Source of the DNA: Rhizobium esperanzae
Lineage (GTDB): Bacteria; Pseudomonadota; Alphaproteobacteria; Rhizobiales; Rhizobiaceae
Length of the DNA stretch: 64,000 nt
Direction of reading: 5' to 3'
NCBI RefSeq assembly: GCF_002204185.1
Contig: NZ_MXPU01000016.1
Coordinates: forward strand, 1 to 64,000
The notes beneath the pieces are model-generated. The model was not told where the DNA came from, did not search any database, and saw nothing but the letters and a program-made list of their open reading frames with translations. Below are positions 35,291-43,705 of the stretch, one piece after another. Position 1 is the stretch's first letter. Every line of letters begins with the position of its first letter. Made by a program: the position numbers and the translations under genes.

Positions 35291-36304
35291 TTAGAAGATT
35301 GCGCTCAATCCGGTTACCAGCCAGAACGAAAGCGCCGAAATCATCGCGGCGGCGGGCAGGGTGATGATCCACGCCACCACGATATTGCCCGCCAGACCCC
35401 AGCGGACCGCAGACATGCGCCTTGCAGCGCCGACGCCGACGATGGCGCCGGTTATGGTGTGGGTGGTGGAAACCGGAATGCCGAGCCAGGTGGCGCCGAA
35501 GAGCGTCAAGGCGCCGCCCGTTTCGGCGCAGAATCCTTGCATCGGGTTCAGCCTGGTGATCTTCGAGCCCATCGTATGGACGATGCGCCAGCCGCCGAAC
35601 AAGGTGCCGAGCGCCATCGCCGCCTGGCATGAAATCACCACCCAGAGCGGCACGTGGAAGCTGCCACCGAGATAGCCCTGCGAGTAAAGAAGCACGGCAA
35701 TGATGCCCATGGTCTTCTGGGCATCATTGCCGCCATGACCGAGCGAATAGAGCGACGCCGACACGAATTGCAGGAAACGGAAGGACCGATCGACCGCAAA
35801 TGGCGTTTGCCGGATGAAGATCCAGGTCACCGCCAGGATGAGGAACAGTGCCAAAAGAAAACCGATCATCGGCGACATGACGATGGCGGCGGCGGTCTTG
35901 AGAAGACCGCTCCAGACGATCGCGCTCAAGCCGGTTTTGGCAAGGCCCGCACCGACCAGCCCGCCGACCAGAGCATGGGATGAACTGGAGGGAATGCCGA
36001 AGACCCAGGTCACGACATTCCAGACGATGGCGCCAATCAAGGCCGCGAAAATCACTTGCGGCGTGACGATCGCCGGATCGATGATGCCGGTCCCGAGCGT
36101 CTCGGCCACATGCAGGCCGAAGAATAGGAAGGCGATGAAATTGAAGAATGCCGCCCAGAAGACCGCATATTGCGGCCTCAGGACCCGTGTGGAGACGATT
36201 GTTGCGATCGAGTTGGCCGCATCATGCAGGCCATTGAGAAAATCGAACAGCAGCGCGACGCCGATCAGGCCGACAAGAAGCGGAAGAGCGAGTGCGACAT
36301 CCAT
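35291..36304 (-). CDS. pit: Low-affinity inorganic phosphate transporter
   Basis: PitA-type H+/phosphate symporter of the inner membrane, 337 residues with about ten hydrophobic segments. The duplicated PiT signatures GLHDAANSIATIVSTRVL and SLGHGGNDAQKTMGIIA (GANDVAN-type) and the IPSSSSHALVGGLVGAG and IPVSTTHTITGAIVGVGA repeats are clear. The start ATG overlaps the stop of the DUF47 gene (TGATG). This matches the orfA-pit operon of Sinorhizobium, which serves when phosphate is plentiful. Confidence 0.96.
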   Translation of the reverse strand: MDVALALPLLVGLIGVALLFDFLNGLHDAANSIATIVSTRVLRPQYAVFWAAFFNFIAFLFFGLHVAETLGTGIIDPAIVTPQVIFAALIGAIVWNVVTWVFGIPSSSSHALVGGLVGAGLAKTGLSAIVWSGLLKTAAAIVMSPMIGFLLALFLILAVTWIFIRQTPFAVDRSFRFLQFVSASLYSLGHGGNDAQKTMGIIAVLLYSQGYLGGSFHVPLWVVISCQAAMALGTLFGGWRIVHTMGSKITRLNPMQGFCAETGGALTLFGATWLGIPVSTTHTITGAIVGVGAARRMSAVRWGLAGNIVVAWIITLPAAAMISALSFWLVTGLSAIF

Positions 36305-36945
36305 CAGACATTCTCGATCACGATGCCGCTGATCTCGTTGGCGACGTCCTCGAAACGGTCGACCACCTTCTCCAGCTCGCCGTAGATTTCGCTGCCGATC
36401 ATATAGGCCATTGCATTGCCGCCGCCGTGCCGGCGGAACAGATCCTTGAGCCCCTGCTCGTGCAACTCGTCGGAGCGACCTTCCACCCGCGTGACCTGCT
36501 CGACGATGGCAGAAAGCCGCGGCGCATTGGCGCTCATGCGATCAAGCAACGGAATGGCCTCGGCAATGAGATTGGCAGCTTCCACAACAGTCTTGCCCAT
36601 CTCCTGCATCCCCGGATCGAAGCTGGTCTGCTCGAAGAGCCGGATGGTTTTGACGGTCTTGTGCATCATGTCGATCGCGTCATCCATGGATTGGATGAGA
36701 TCCTTGATGTCGCCGCGATCGAAAGGTGTGATGAAGCTCCGCCGGACGGCCTGCATGACTTCGCGCGTTATATCGTCGGCCTGATCTTCCAGCCGCACGA
36801 TCGTTTCGCATTGACGCTCGATCTCTATTCCCGACAGCAACCTGTCCAGAGCCTGTGCGGCGTCGACGATCGTTCTGGAATGTTGTTCGAAAAGGACGAA
36901 GAACCGGTCTTCGCGCGGCATCAACTTTCGAAACCAACCCAGCAT
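36304..36945 (-). CDS. DUF47 family phosphate-transport accessory protein (PhoU-like)
   Basis: The 213-residue helical protein has the DUF47/PhoU-like pattern: EDRFFVLFEQHSRTIVDAAQ, RLEDQADDITREVM, PFDRGDIKDLIQSMDDAIDMM and GSEIYGELEKVVDRFEDVANEI. It corresponds to OrfA, encoded ahead of pit, thought to tune Pit activity. ATG 36945 follows GAGGTG by six bases. It is translationally coupled to pit. Confidence 0.93.
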   Translation of the reverse strand: MLGWFRKLMPREDRFFVLFEQHSRTIVDAAQALDRLLSGIEIERQCETIVRLEDQADDITREVMQAVRRSFITPFDRGDIKDLIQSMDDAIDMMHKTVKTIRLFEQTSFDPGMQEMGKTVVEAANLIAEAIPLLDRMSANAPRLSAIVEQVTRVEGRSDELHEQGLKDLFRRHGGGNAMAYMIGSEIYGELEKVVDRFEDVANEISGIVIENV

Positions 36946-37158
36946 GAACACCTCGTGATCTTTGGTCTGCGCTATAGGCGACAAGCCGTCCTAAACCGTA
37001 TCCCATTGAAGAGATAGGGGTGAATTTCAGTTTATGACAGATTTGTGACAGTCGCCCTTGAAATAGAGATATAGTTGAGGAACATTGCGGGGAGCCGAAC
37101 ACTGGTTCAGCATCCCAAGCTTCTTTTTCACGATTGATCTATCGCTCAGGAGATTACC

Positions 37159-37221
37159 ATGGCTTCCGCCACCAATGCTGGCCGGCCCGCGGCGGCTGAA
37201 GCCGATGCCGAAGAAAGCTAG
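37159..37221 (+). other. Short upstream frame (20 codons) overlapping the NUDIX start
   Basis: ATG 37159 has AGGAG exactly six bases upstream, the best ribosome-binding site in this region. Its frame (MASATNAGRPAAAEAD…) ends at TAG 37219-37221. It overlaps the presumed NUDIX start at 37205 in the +1 frame. Either it is a leader that couples translation, or a one-base change has separated the true N-terminus from the NUDIX body. Confidence 0.45.
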
Positions 37222-37702
37222 ATCCTATCTTGGCCGGCTGGCAAGCGCGACCGATCAGCTCTTAAGGGGAGAAGCAATCGAGCAGTTTGCGGCGATCTGC
37301 TATCGAAAAGTCGGCGACAACTTGGTTGAGGTCCTGCTGATCACATCGCGCGACAGTGGCCGCTGGATCATTCCCAAGGGCTGGCCTATTACGAAGCTTC
37401 CGCCCCACCAGGTCGCCGAGCGCGAGGCTTGGGAGGAGGCCGGGGTGAAGGGTAAGGCCAGGAAGCGCCCCTTTGGCTTCTACACCTATATCAAGACGCT
37501 GGCCAACGGGGAACGCGTTCCTTCCGTCGTTCAGGTCCATCTCTTGCAAGCTAAAAAAATAGACGAGAATTTTCCGGAGGAAAAACAACGAAACAGCCGA
37601 TGGCTCCCGCCGCTCGAAGCCGCCGCTCTCGTCCGCGAGCCCGAACTGAAAAGCTTGCTCGGCAAGGTTGAAAGAGCGGTGGTGAAGCCGCCTAAAGCCT
37701 GA
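37205..37702 (+). CDS. NUDIX hydrolase
   Basis: The Nudix box is GWPITKLPPHQVAEREAWEEAGV, with the REAWEEAG core intact and the first Glu of the consensus replaced by Leu. The arrangement PKGWP…ARKRPFGFYTYIKT recalls diphosphoinositol-polyphosphate or diadenosine-polyphosphate hydrolases. The substrate is unknown. With ATG 37205 the protein has 165 residues, but no ribosome-binding site precedes it; ATG 37175 is another option. See the overlapping upstream frame. Confidence 0.85.
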   Translation: MPKKARSYLGRLASATDQLLRGEAIEQFAAICYRKVGDNLVEVLLITSRDSGRWIIPKGWPITKLPPHQVAEREAWEEAGVKGKARKRPFGFYTYIKTLANGERVPSVVQVHLLQAKKIDENFPEEKQRNSRWLPPLEAAALVREPELKSLLGKVERAVVKPPKA

Positions 37703-37734
37703 TGCCGAATGTCGGGATGGCTCCAGCTCTTTCG

Positions 37735-38229
37735 TCAGCCGACCTTGTAGCGATAGAACTTGCTGTCCACCGCCATCAGCGGAAACGAGCGGGGCAGGGC
37801 CCCCTTGGTGATCTCGGTAAAGCCGTTCTTCTCGTAGAAGCGATGGGCGGCGACGAATTTGTCCGTCGTGCCGAGGAAGATATCGGTAAGGCCGGCATCT
37901 CTGGCGTGATCGAACAGACGCTCGAGAAGCCGCGCCGCTACGCCGTGTTCGCGACCGCGAACCTCGGCGGCGACGAACATCTTGCGCAGTGCCGCCTGAT
38001 TGTTGCCGATGTCCTTCAGCCCAAGCGTGCCGACGATCGCGCCGTCCTTGACGGCGACCCAGAACTCACCTTTGCCGGACTGATAGAAATCCGGGATGAC
38101 CCTGAGATCCGGCTGGGCATCGGCTGTGATGTCGATGCCGAACTCCTCGCGCTGGATCGGCAGGATCACCGACAGCACGTCATCGGCATCGCCTTCGGCA
38201 AAGGGTCTGATTTCGATCGCTGCCATCAT
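37735..38229 (-). CDS. GNAT-family N-acetyltransferase
   Basis: The 164-residue protein shows the GNAT acetyl-CoA site ALRKMFVAAEVRGREHGVAARLLERLFDHAR (RxxGxA-type motif A) and FYEKNGFTEI near the C-terminus. The acceptor is unknown. ATG 38229 or 38226 may be used. It lies 13 bases downstream of tldD on the same strand and may be co-transcribed with it. Confidence 0.88.
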   Translation of the reverse strand: MMAAIEIRPFAEGDADDVLSVILPIQREEFGIDITADAQPDLRVIPDFYQSGKGEFWVAVKDGAIVGTLGLKDIGNNQAALRKMFVAAEVRGREHGVAARLLERLFDHARDAGLTDIFLGTTDKFVAAHRFYEKNGFTEITKGALPRSFPLMAVDSKFYRYKVG

Positions 38230-38242
38230 GAAATCCTCAGCC

Positions 38243-39658
38243 TCAGGTCTGCGTGCCGCCGACGGTGATCTGATCCATGCGCAGATGCGGCTGGCCGACG
38301 CCGACCGGAACCCATTGGCCGGCCTTGCCGCAATTGCCGATGCCGGTATCGAGCTTCATGTCGTTGCCGATCATCGACACCCGCTTCATCGCATCCGGGC
38401 CGTTGCCGATCAGCATCGCGCCCTTGATCGGCGCGCCGAGCTTGCCGTTTTCGATCAGATAGGCCTCGGTGCAGCCGAAGACGAATTTGCCCGAGGTGAT
38501 GTCGACCTGGCCACCGCCGAAGGAGACGGCATAGATGCCCTTCTTCACCGAGGCGATGATTTCATCCGGCGTCTTGTCGCCGCCGAGCATATAGGTGTTG
38601 GTCATGCGCGGCATCGGCACGTGGGCATAACCCTGCCGGCGGCCGTTGCCGGTGGGCGCCATGCCCATCAGCCGGGCATTCTGCCGGTCCTGCATGTAGC
38701 CGACGAGCTTGCCATTCTCGATCAGCACGTTGTAGCCGGACGGCGTGCCCTCGTCGTCGATGGTGATCGAGCCGCGGCGGTTGTCGATCGTCCCGTCGTC
38801 GACGACGGTAACGCCGGGAGCGGCGACGATCTGGCCGAGAAGCCCGGCAAAGGCCGACGTCTTCTTGCGGTTGAAATCGCCTTCCAGCCCGTGGCCGACG
38901 GCCTCATGTAGCATCACGCCCGGCCAGCCGGAGCCGAGAACGACGTCCATGGTGCCGGCCGGCGCATCGATCGCTTCCAGATTGACGAGTGCCTGGCGCA
39001 GCGCCTCGTCGGCGACGTATTGCCAGCTGCCCTCGGCAATGAAATCGCCGAAGCCGATGCGCCCGCCGCTGCCGTAGGAGCCGCTCTCCTGCCGCTCGCC
39101 TTCACCGACGACGACGGAAATGTTGATGCGGGTCATCGGCCGGATGTCGCGCACGCGATGGCCGTCGGCACGCAGGATGTCGACGACCTGCCAGCTCGCC
39201 GCGACCGAGGCCGTGACCTGCCGCACCTTGTCGTCCTTGCCTCTAAGATAGGCGTCGATATCCTGCAGGACCTTGACCTTCTCCTGGAAGCTCGGCTGGC
39301 CGATGGGGTTCTGGTCGCCGTAGAATTTCTTGTTGGTGCCCTGGGGAGCGGCGGCATAGGCGCCGGAATAGCCGCGCGTCACCGCGCCGACCGCATCGGC
39401 CGCCCGCTTCAGCGCCGCCACCGAAAGGTCGCCGGCATGGGCATAACCCACGGCTTCGCCGGCAACGGCGCGCAGCCCGAAACCTTGTTCCGTATTGAAG
39501 CTGCCGCCCTTCAGCCGGCCATTGTCGAAGGTCAGCGCCTCGGCCTGGGCATGCTCGATAAACAGCTCGCCGTCATCGGCGCCGGCGAGCGCCTGGGCGA
39601 CGAGACCACGCATCGTGGCTTCGTCGGCATCGAAAAGCGTCAGGAGATCGGTGGTCAT
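38243..39658 (-). CDS. tldD: Metalloprotease TldD
   Basis: TldD pairs with TldE/PmbA to process modified peptides and degrade unfolded peptides; the partner gene is not in the window. The 471-residue protein has the zinc motif HEAVGHGLEGDF (HExxxH), the upstream GSGWPGVMLHEA and the C-terminal SFGGGQVDITSGKFVFGCTEAY block. The length is standard. The upstream region contains repeat family A. Confidence 0.95.
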   Translation of the reverse strand: MTTDLLTLFDADEATMRGLVAQALAGADDGELFIEHAQAEALTFDNGRLKGGSFNTEQGFGLRAVAGEAVGYAHAGDLSVAALKRAADAVGAVTRGYSGAYAAAPQGTNKKFYGDQNPIGQPSFQEKVKVLQDIDAYLRGKDDKVRQVTASVAASWQVVDILRADGHRVRDIRPMTRINISVVVGEGERQESGSYGSGGRIGFGDFIAEGSWQYVADEALRQALVNLEAIDAPAGTMDVVLGSGWPGVMLHEAVGHGLEGDFNRKKTSAFAGLLGQIVAAPGVTVVDDGTIDNRRGSITIDDEGTPSGYNVLIENGKLVGYMQDRQNARLMGMAPTGNGRRQGYAHVPMPRMTNTYMLGGDKTPDEIIASVKKGIYAVSFGGGQVDITSGKFVFGCTEAYLIENGKLGAPIKGAMLIGNGPDAMKRVSMIGNDMKLDTGIGNCGKAGQWVPVGVGQPHLRMDQITVGGTQT

Positions 39659-39811
39659 GGTCTGGCTCCAATGGGCATGCGGGAATGCGCTTACTCACCT
39701 AGATAGGGCTCCAACTGATAAAGAGTGAAGCCCTGTCGCGGAATATTCTGTGTCAGGCAAGATTTCTAGGAGAAGGTGCCCGGCGGGTGGGACGAAGAAG
39801 CGCGCGGCATA

Positions 39812-40034
39812 TCTCTTCTCCCCCTCGGGGAGAATGTGCCGGCAGGCGGGTGAGGGGGGCACACGGCACACCCTCTCAACTCCTGTCCAACCACGCCGAT
39901 GGCAGCGACTCTAAGACAGTCGAGACCATGCCAGTGCGGCCGAAGTCCGGATGAACGTTCTTCCTATTGGAAGGCCGGCTTTGCGGCCCCCTCATCCGCC
40001 CTCCGGACACCTTCTCACCGAGGGGAGAAGAGGG
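39812..40034. repeat. Dispersed intergenic palindromic repeat, family A, copy 3
   Basis: Module 1 (39812-39876: CTCTTCTCCCCCTCGGGGAGAA, then GGCAGGCGGGTGAGGGGG) and module 2 (39984-40034: CCCCCTCATCCGCCC, then CGAGGGGAGAAGAGGGA) face each other as inverted copies with about 107 bases between. It fills most of the 367-base gap between tldD and the ialB-like gene. The remainder shows nothing recognisable. Confidence 0.75.
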
Positions 40035-40065
40035 ACCGACAGGCCGCGGTACATATCAGCAGCCC

Positions 40066-40698
40066 TCAAGGCAGGGCGTCGAAACCTTCGGCGAAGCCCT
40101 TGAGGTCGACGGGGATGCCGATGCCTTCTTCCGGGGTCTGGAAGACGATGAAGGTGGCCTGGGCGCCGCTGCGGAAGGTCTTGAGCAGTTCGTCCTCGAG
40201 CACGACCTCGGCATAGCAGCCATCGGCGAAGCAGCGGACGAAGTAGGCGCGGCCGATATCCTTGCCGTCGACATTGAGGCCGAGGCCGTTCGGCAGGAGC
40301 ACGCCGAGCGGCGCCAGTACGCGCAGGATCTTCGATTTGCGATCGGCCGTCTTCAGCACGACGACGGAAAGCCCGACCTCCGGCCGGTCCTCGGCGATGA
40401 CGTTCTGCATCAGCGCGCATTGTTCCGTCGCCGCGCCGGCCGGCTTGTCGCAGACGACAGACCAGGCGCCGTGGTTTGATTTCACCGTGCCCGGCGCCTG
40501 CGGCTGGGTCTGGCCGGGCGTCACCTGGATATTCGGGTTGGCAGCCGGGGGCTGCTGCGCCGGGGCAGGGGTGGCCGGTGCTGGTGTGGTGGGTTGGGCT
40601 GGGGAAGGGGCGGGTTGCTGTGCGAAGACGGGCGTCGTCGCTGCGGCCGCGATGCTGGCAGTCACGAGAAGCGACCGCGCGAGGGAACGGAAACCCAT
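40066..40698 (-). CDS. Invasion-associated locus B (IalB) family protein
   Basis: The 210-residue protein has a signal peptide (cut near TTPVFAQQ), a Pro/Ala/Gln-rich linker (about 26-68) and an IalB domain with GAWSVVCDKPAGAATEQCALMQ, LPNGLGLNVDGKDIG and AYFVRCFADGCYAEV. Bartonella IalB contributes to erythrocyte entry, but rhizobial homologues are periplasmic proteins of unknown role. Four Cys in the mature part could form disulfides. ATG 40698 follows AGAGG. Confidence 0.9.
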   Translation of the reverse strand: MGFRSLARSLLVTASIAAAATTPVFAQQPAPSPAQPTTPAPATPAPAQQPPAANPNIQVTPGQTQPQAPGTVKSNHGAWSVVCDKPAGAATEQCALMQNVIAEDRPEVGLSVVVLKTADRKSKILRVLAPLGVLLPNGLGLNVDGKDIGRAYFVRCFADGCYAEVVLEDELLKTFRSGAQATFIVFQTPEEGIGIPVDLKGFAEGFDALP

Positions 40699-41038
40699 GG
40701 AAACCTCTGGATATCGAATCATTGCGGCTATTGTTGAAGCTGCCCACCGGAAATGAAAAGCCCCACCCCGTGAAAACCGGGGGACTGCGGCAGAAATTGG
40801 ACCTTTGTCAAATAATGTACGGGGGGGCGGATCGGCGGGAAAGGGCATTTTTCATATGCCGATGAAAAACTTGGGATGTTTTGCCGTTCGGCCTGCCTGT
40901 GCTTTAAGCAAAAATGCCGCATAGACAATTGCTCCTGCCTGTTGCGGCAAATGCCAAACTGTGGTTTGAAGCGCTGAAGATGGCAAGGATTCTGCGTTCG
41001 ATTTTGCAGGTCAAGCGCTCGAGGGAGATAATAAGGTG
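40699..41038. other. Divergent promoter region, ialB-like gene against the cta operon
   Basis: These 340 bases have no convincing coding frame. They should contain the promoter of the cytochrome oxidase operon; GAGGGAG at 41021-41027 precedes ctaC. I cannot single out -35/-10 elements or a regulator site with confidence. Confidence 0.4.
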
Positions 41039-41923
41039 ATGAAGAAGGCTTATGCAGCTCTGACCGCACTGGTCTGTCTGCTTTTTGCTTCCGGCACATA
41101 TGCCGACCAGCCGACGCCGTGGCAGGCGACGCTGCAGCCGGCGGCGACGCCGATTATGCGGGAAATTCATTGGTTCGAACAATATACCCTGTGGTTTATC
41201 GTTCCGATCACGCTCTTCGTTCTGATCCTGCTCATCGTCGTCTGCTTCAAGTTCCGCGCCGGCGCCAATCCGGTTCCGTCGCGCACGAGCCACAATACGC
41301 TGATCGAGGTCATCTGGACCGTGGGGCCGGTCCTGGTGCTGCTCTTCCTCGCCATTCCCTCGTTCAACCTTCTGACGGCGCAGCTGACGCTGCCCGAAAA
41401 TCCTGACGTGACGATCAAGGCGACCGCCACCCAGTGGCAGTGGAACTATGAATATGAAGGGTCGGGCGACAGCCCGCTGGCCTTCGATTCCTACCTCTTG
41501 AAGGATCAGGATCGCGCCGCCGCCGGCAAGGAAGACAAGTCGGTCTATCCGAGACTTCTCGCCGTCGACAACGAGCTGGTGCTGCCGGTCAACAAGACGG
41601 TCCGCGTTCTCGTGACGTCTGCGCCGACCGACGTCATCCATGCTTTCGCCATGCCGTCCTTCGGCATCAAGATCGACGCCGTGCCGGGCCGCCTGAACGA
41701 GACCTGGTTCAGGGCCGAGCGCGAGGGCCTGTTCTATGGCCAGTGTTCCGAGCTCTGCGGCAAGGACCATGCGTTCATGCCGATCGCCATCCGCGTCGTC
41801 TCCGAGGACAAGTACAAGCAGTGGCTGACCACGGCCGCCAGCGACCTGCCCGGCGCCTACAAGACACTCATGGCCGCAACCGATGGTCCCGCCAAGACCG
41901 TCGACGTTGCCGAAGCACAGTAA
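41039..41923 (+). CDS. ctaC: Cytochrome c oxidase subunit II
   Basis: CtaC carries the CuA centre that accepts electrons from cytochrome c. The 294-residue protein has a signal peptide (cut near SGTYAD), two membrane helices (about 50-70 and 95-115), the aromatic electron-entry region QWQWNYEYEG and the CuA ligands GQCSELCGKDHAFMP plus His in DVIHAFAMPSFG. ATG 41039 follows GGGAG; a GTG immediately before it is in frame. It opens the ctaCDB-coxF-ctaG-ctaE operon. Confidence 0.97.
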   Translation: MKKAYAALTALVCLLFASGTYADQPTPWQATLQPAATPIMREIHWFEQYTLWFIVPITLFVLILLIVVCFKFRAGANPVPSRTSHNTLIEVIWTVGPVLVLLFLAIPSFNLLTAQLTLPENPDVTIKATATQWQWNYEYEGSGDSPLAFDSYLLKDQDRAAAGKEDKSVYPRLLAVDNELVLPVNKTVRVLVTSAPTDVIHAFAMPSFGIKIDAVPGRLNETWFRAEREGLFYGQCSELCGKDHAFMPIAIRVVSEDKYKQWLTTAASDLPGAYKTLMAATDGPAKTVDVAEAQ

Positions 41924-41941
41924 TTAAAGGGGATCGGGACA

Positions 41942-43642
41942 ATGGCTGGACCTTCCGCTCACGACGATCATTCTCACGCCCACCACGACCATGCGCATGA
42001 TGATCACGATCACCATGATCACGGGCATAAGCCGAGCTTTGTCAATCGCTGGCTGTTCTCGACCAACCACAAGGACATCGGCACGCTCTACCTGATCTTC
42101 GCGATCATCGCCGGTATCATCGGCGGCGCGCTGTCGGTGGCCATGCGCATGGAGCTGCAGGAGCCGGGCATCCAGATCTTCCACGGCCTGGCCTCGATGG
42201 TCTACGGCTATGAGGGCGATGCCGCCATCGACGGCGCCAAGCAGATGTTCAACATGTTCACGACGGCGCATGCGCTGATCATGATCTTCTTCATGGTCAT
42301 GCCGGCGATGATCGGCGGTTTTGCCAACTGGATGGTGCCGATCATGATCGGCGCCCCGGACATGGCTTTCCCGCGCCTGAACAACATCTCCTTCTGGCTG
42401 ATCGTTCCGGCCTTCGCGCTGCTCCTGCTGTCGATGTTCGTCGAAGGCCCGGCTGGCGCCTACGGCACCGGCGGCGGCTGGACCATGTATCCGCCGCTGG
42501 CAACGAGCGGCACGCCGGGACCGGCGGTCGACCTGGCGATCTTCGCGCTGCATATTGCCGGCGCCTCGTCGATCCTCGGCGCGATCAACTTCATCACCAC
42601 GATCCTCAACATGCGCGCGCCCGGCATGACGCTGCACAAGATGCCGCTGTTTGCCTGGTCGGTGCTGATCACCGCCTTCCTGCTCTTGCTATCGCTGCCG
42701 GTTCTGGCAGGCGGCATCACCATGCTGCTGACCGACCGGAACTTCGGCACCTCCTTCTTCTCGCCGGAAGGCGGCGGCGACCCGATCCTCTACCAGCACC
42801 TGTTCTGGTTCTTCGGTCACCCCGAGGTCTACATTCTCATCCTGCCGGGCTTCGGCATGATCAGCCACATCATTTCGACCTTCTCGAGGAAGCCGATCTT
42901 CGGTTATCTCGGCATGGCCTACGCCATGGTCGCGATCGGCGCCGTCGGCTTCGTCGTCTGGGCCCACCACATGTACACGGTCGGTCTGTCGCTCGATGCG
43001 CAACGCTACTTCGTCTTCGCCACGATGGTCATCGCCGTTCCGACGGGCGTGAAGATCTTCTCCTGGATCGCGACGATGTGGGGCGGCTCGATTTCGTTCC
43101 GCACCCCGATGATCTGGGCGATCGGCTTCATCTTCCTGTTCACGGTCGGCGGCGTTACCGGCGTCCAGCTTGCCAATGCCGGTCTCGACCGTTCGCTGCA
43201 TGACACCTATTACGTCGTGGCGCACTTCCACTACGTTCTGTCGCTCGGCGCCGTCTTCGCGATCTTTGCCGGCTGGTACTACTGGTTCCCGAAGATGACC
43301 GGCTACATGTACAACGAGTTCCTCGGCAAGCTGCATTTCTGGGTCATGTTCATCGGCGTCAACCTGGTGTTCTTCCCGCAGCACTTCCTCGGCCTCGCAG
43401 GCATGCCGCGCCGCTACATCGATTATCCGGATGCCTTTGCCGGCTGGAACTACGTGTCCTCCGTCGGTTCCTACATCTCGGCCTTCGGTGTGCTGATCTT
43501 CCTCTTCTCGGTCTTCGAAGCCTTCGCCAAGAAGCGCATCGCCGGCGAAAATCCGTGGGGCGAGGGTGCGACGACGCTGGAATGGCAGCTGCCTTCGCCG
43601 CCGCCTTATCACCAGTGGGAACAACTGCCGCGCATCAAGTAA
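41942..43642 (+). CDS. ctaD: Cytochrome c oxidase subunit I
   Basis: This is the catalytic subunit with haem a and the haem a3-CuB site. The 566-residue protein has twelve membrane segments, the haem a His in MIFFMVMPAMIGGFANW region, the CuB cross-link motif WFFGHPEVYILILPGFG and the His pair VVWAHHMYTVG, then VAHFHYVLS near the end. The K- and D-channel residues fit an aa3-type oxidase. The N-terminus is unusually His/Asp-rich (DDHSHAHHDHAHDDHDHHDHGH region, residues 6-31). Confidence 0.98.
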   Translation: MAGPSAHDDHSHAHHDHAHDDHDHHDHGHKPSFVNRWLFSTNHKDIGTLYLIFAIIAGIIGGALSVAMRMELQEPGIQIFHGLASMVYGYEGDAAIDGAKQMFNMFTTAHALIMIFFMVMPAMIGGFANWMVPIMIGAPDMAFPRLNNISFWLIVPAFALLLLSMFVEGPAGAYGTGGGWTMYPPLATSGTPGPAVDLAIFALHIAGASSILGAINFITTILNMRAPGMTLHKMPLFAWSVLITAFLLLLSLPVLAGGITMLLTDRNFGTSFFSPEGGGDPILYQHLFWFFGHPEVYILILPGFGMISHIISTFSRKPIFGYLGMAYAMVAIGAVGFVVWAHHMYTVGLSLDAQRYFVFATMVIAVPTGVKIFSWIATMWGGSISFRTPMIWAIGFIFLFTVGGVTGVQLANAGLDRSLHDTYYVVAHFHYVLSLGAVFAIFAGWYYWFPKMTGYMYNEFLGKLHFWVMFIGVNLVFFPQHFLGLAGMPRRYIDYPDAFAGWNYVSSVGSYISAFGVLIFLFSVFEAFAKKRIAGENPWGEGATTLEWQLPSPPPYHQWEQLPRIK

Positions 43643-43655
43643 AGCGCGCGGAAAA

Positions 43656-43684
43656 CCGGACGCCGCACTCGATACGGCGTCCGG
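43656..43684 (+). terminator. Perfect hairpin between ctaD and ctaB
   Basis: CCGGACGCCG and CGGCGTCCGG form a perfect 10-bp stem with a 9-base loop, starting 14 bases after the ctaD stop. No T-run follows. It more likely stabilises the ctaCD transcript or partly reduces read-through into the assembly genes than terminates fully. Confidence 0.6.
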
Positions 43685-43705
43685 CATGAGTAAATTCAGG
43701 ACGGA

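Noticed and set aside
39812..40034. Repeat blocks as a CRISPR array
   Set aside because: There are only two inverted modules, not regularly spaced direct repeats, and no cas genes.
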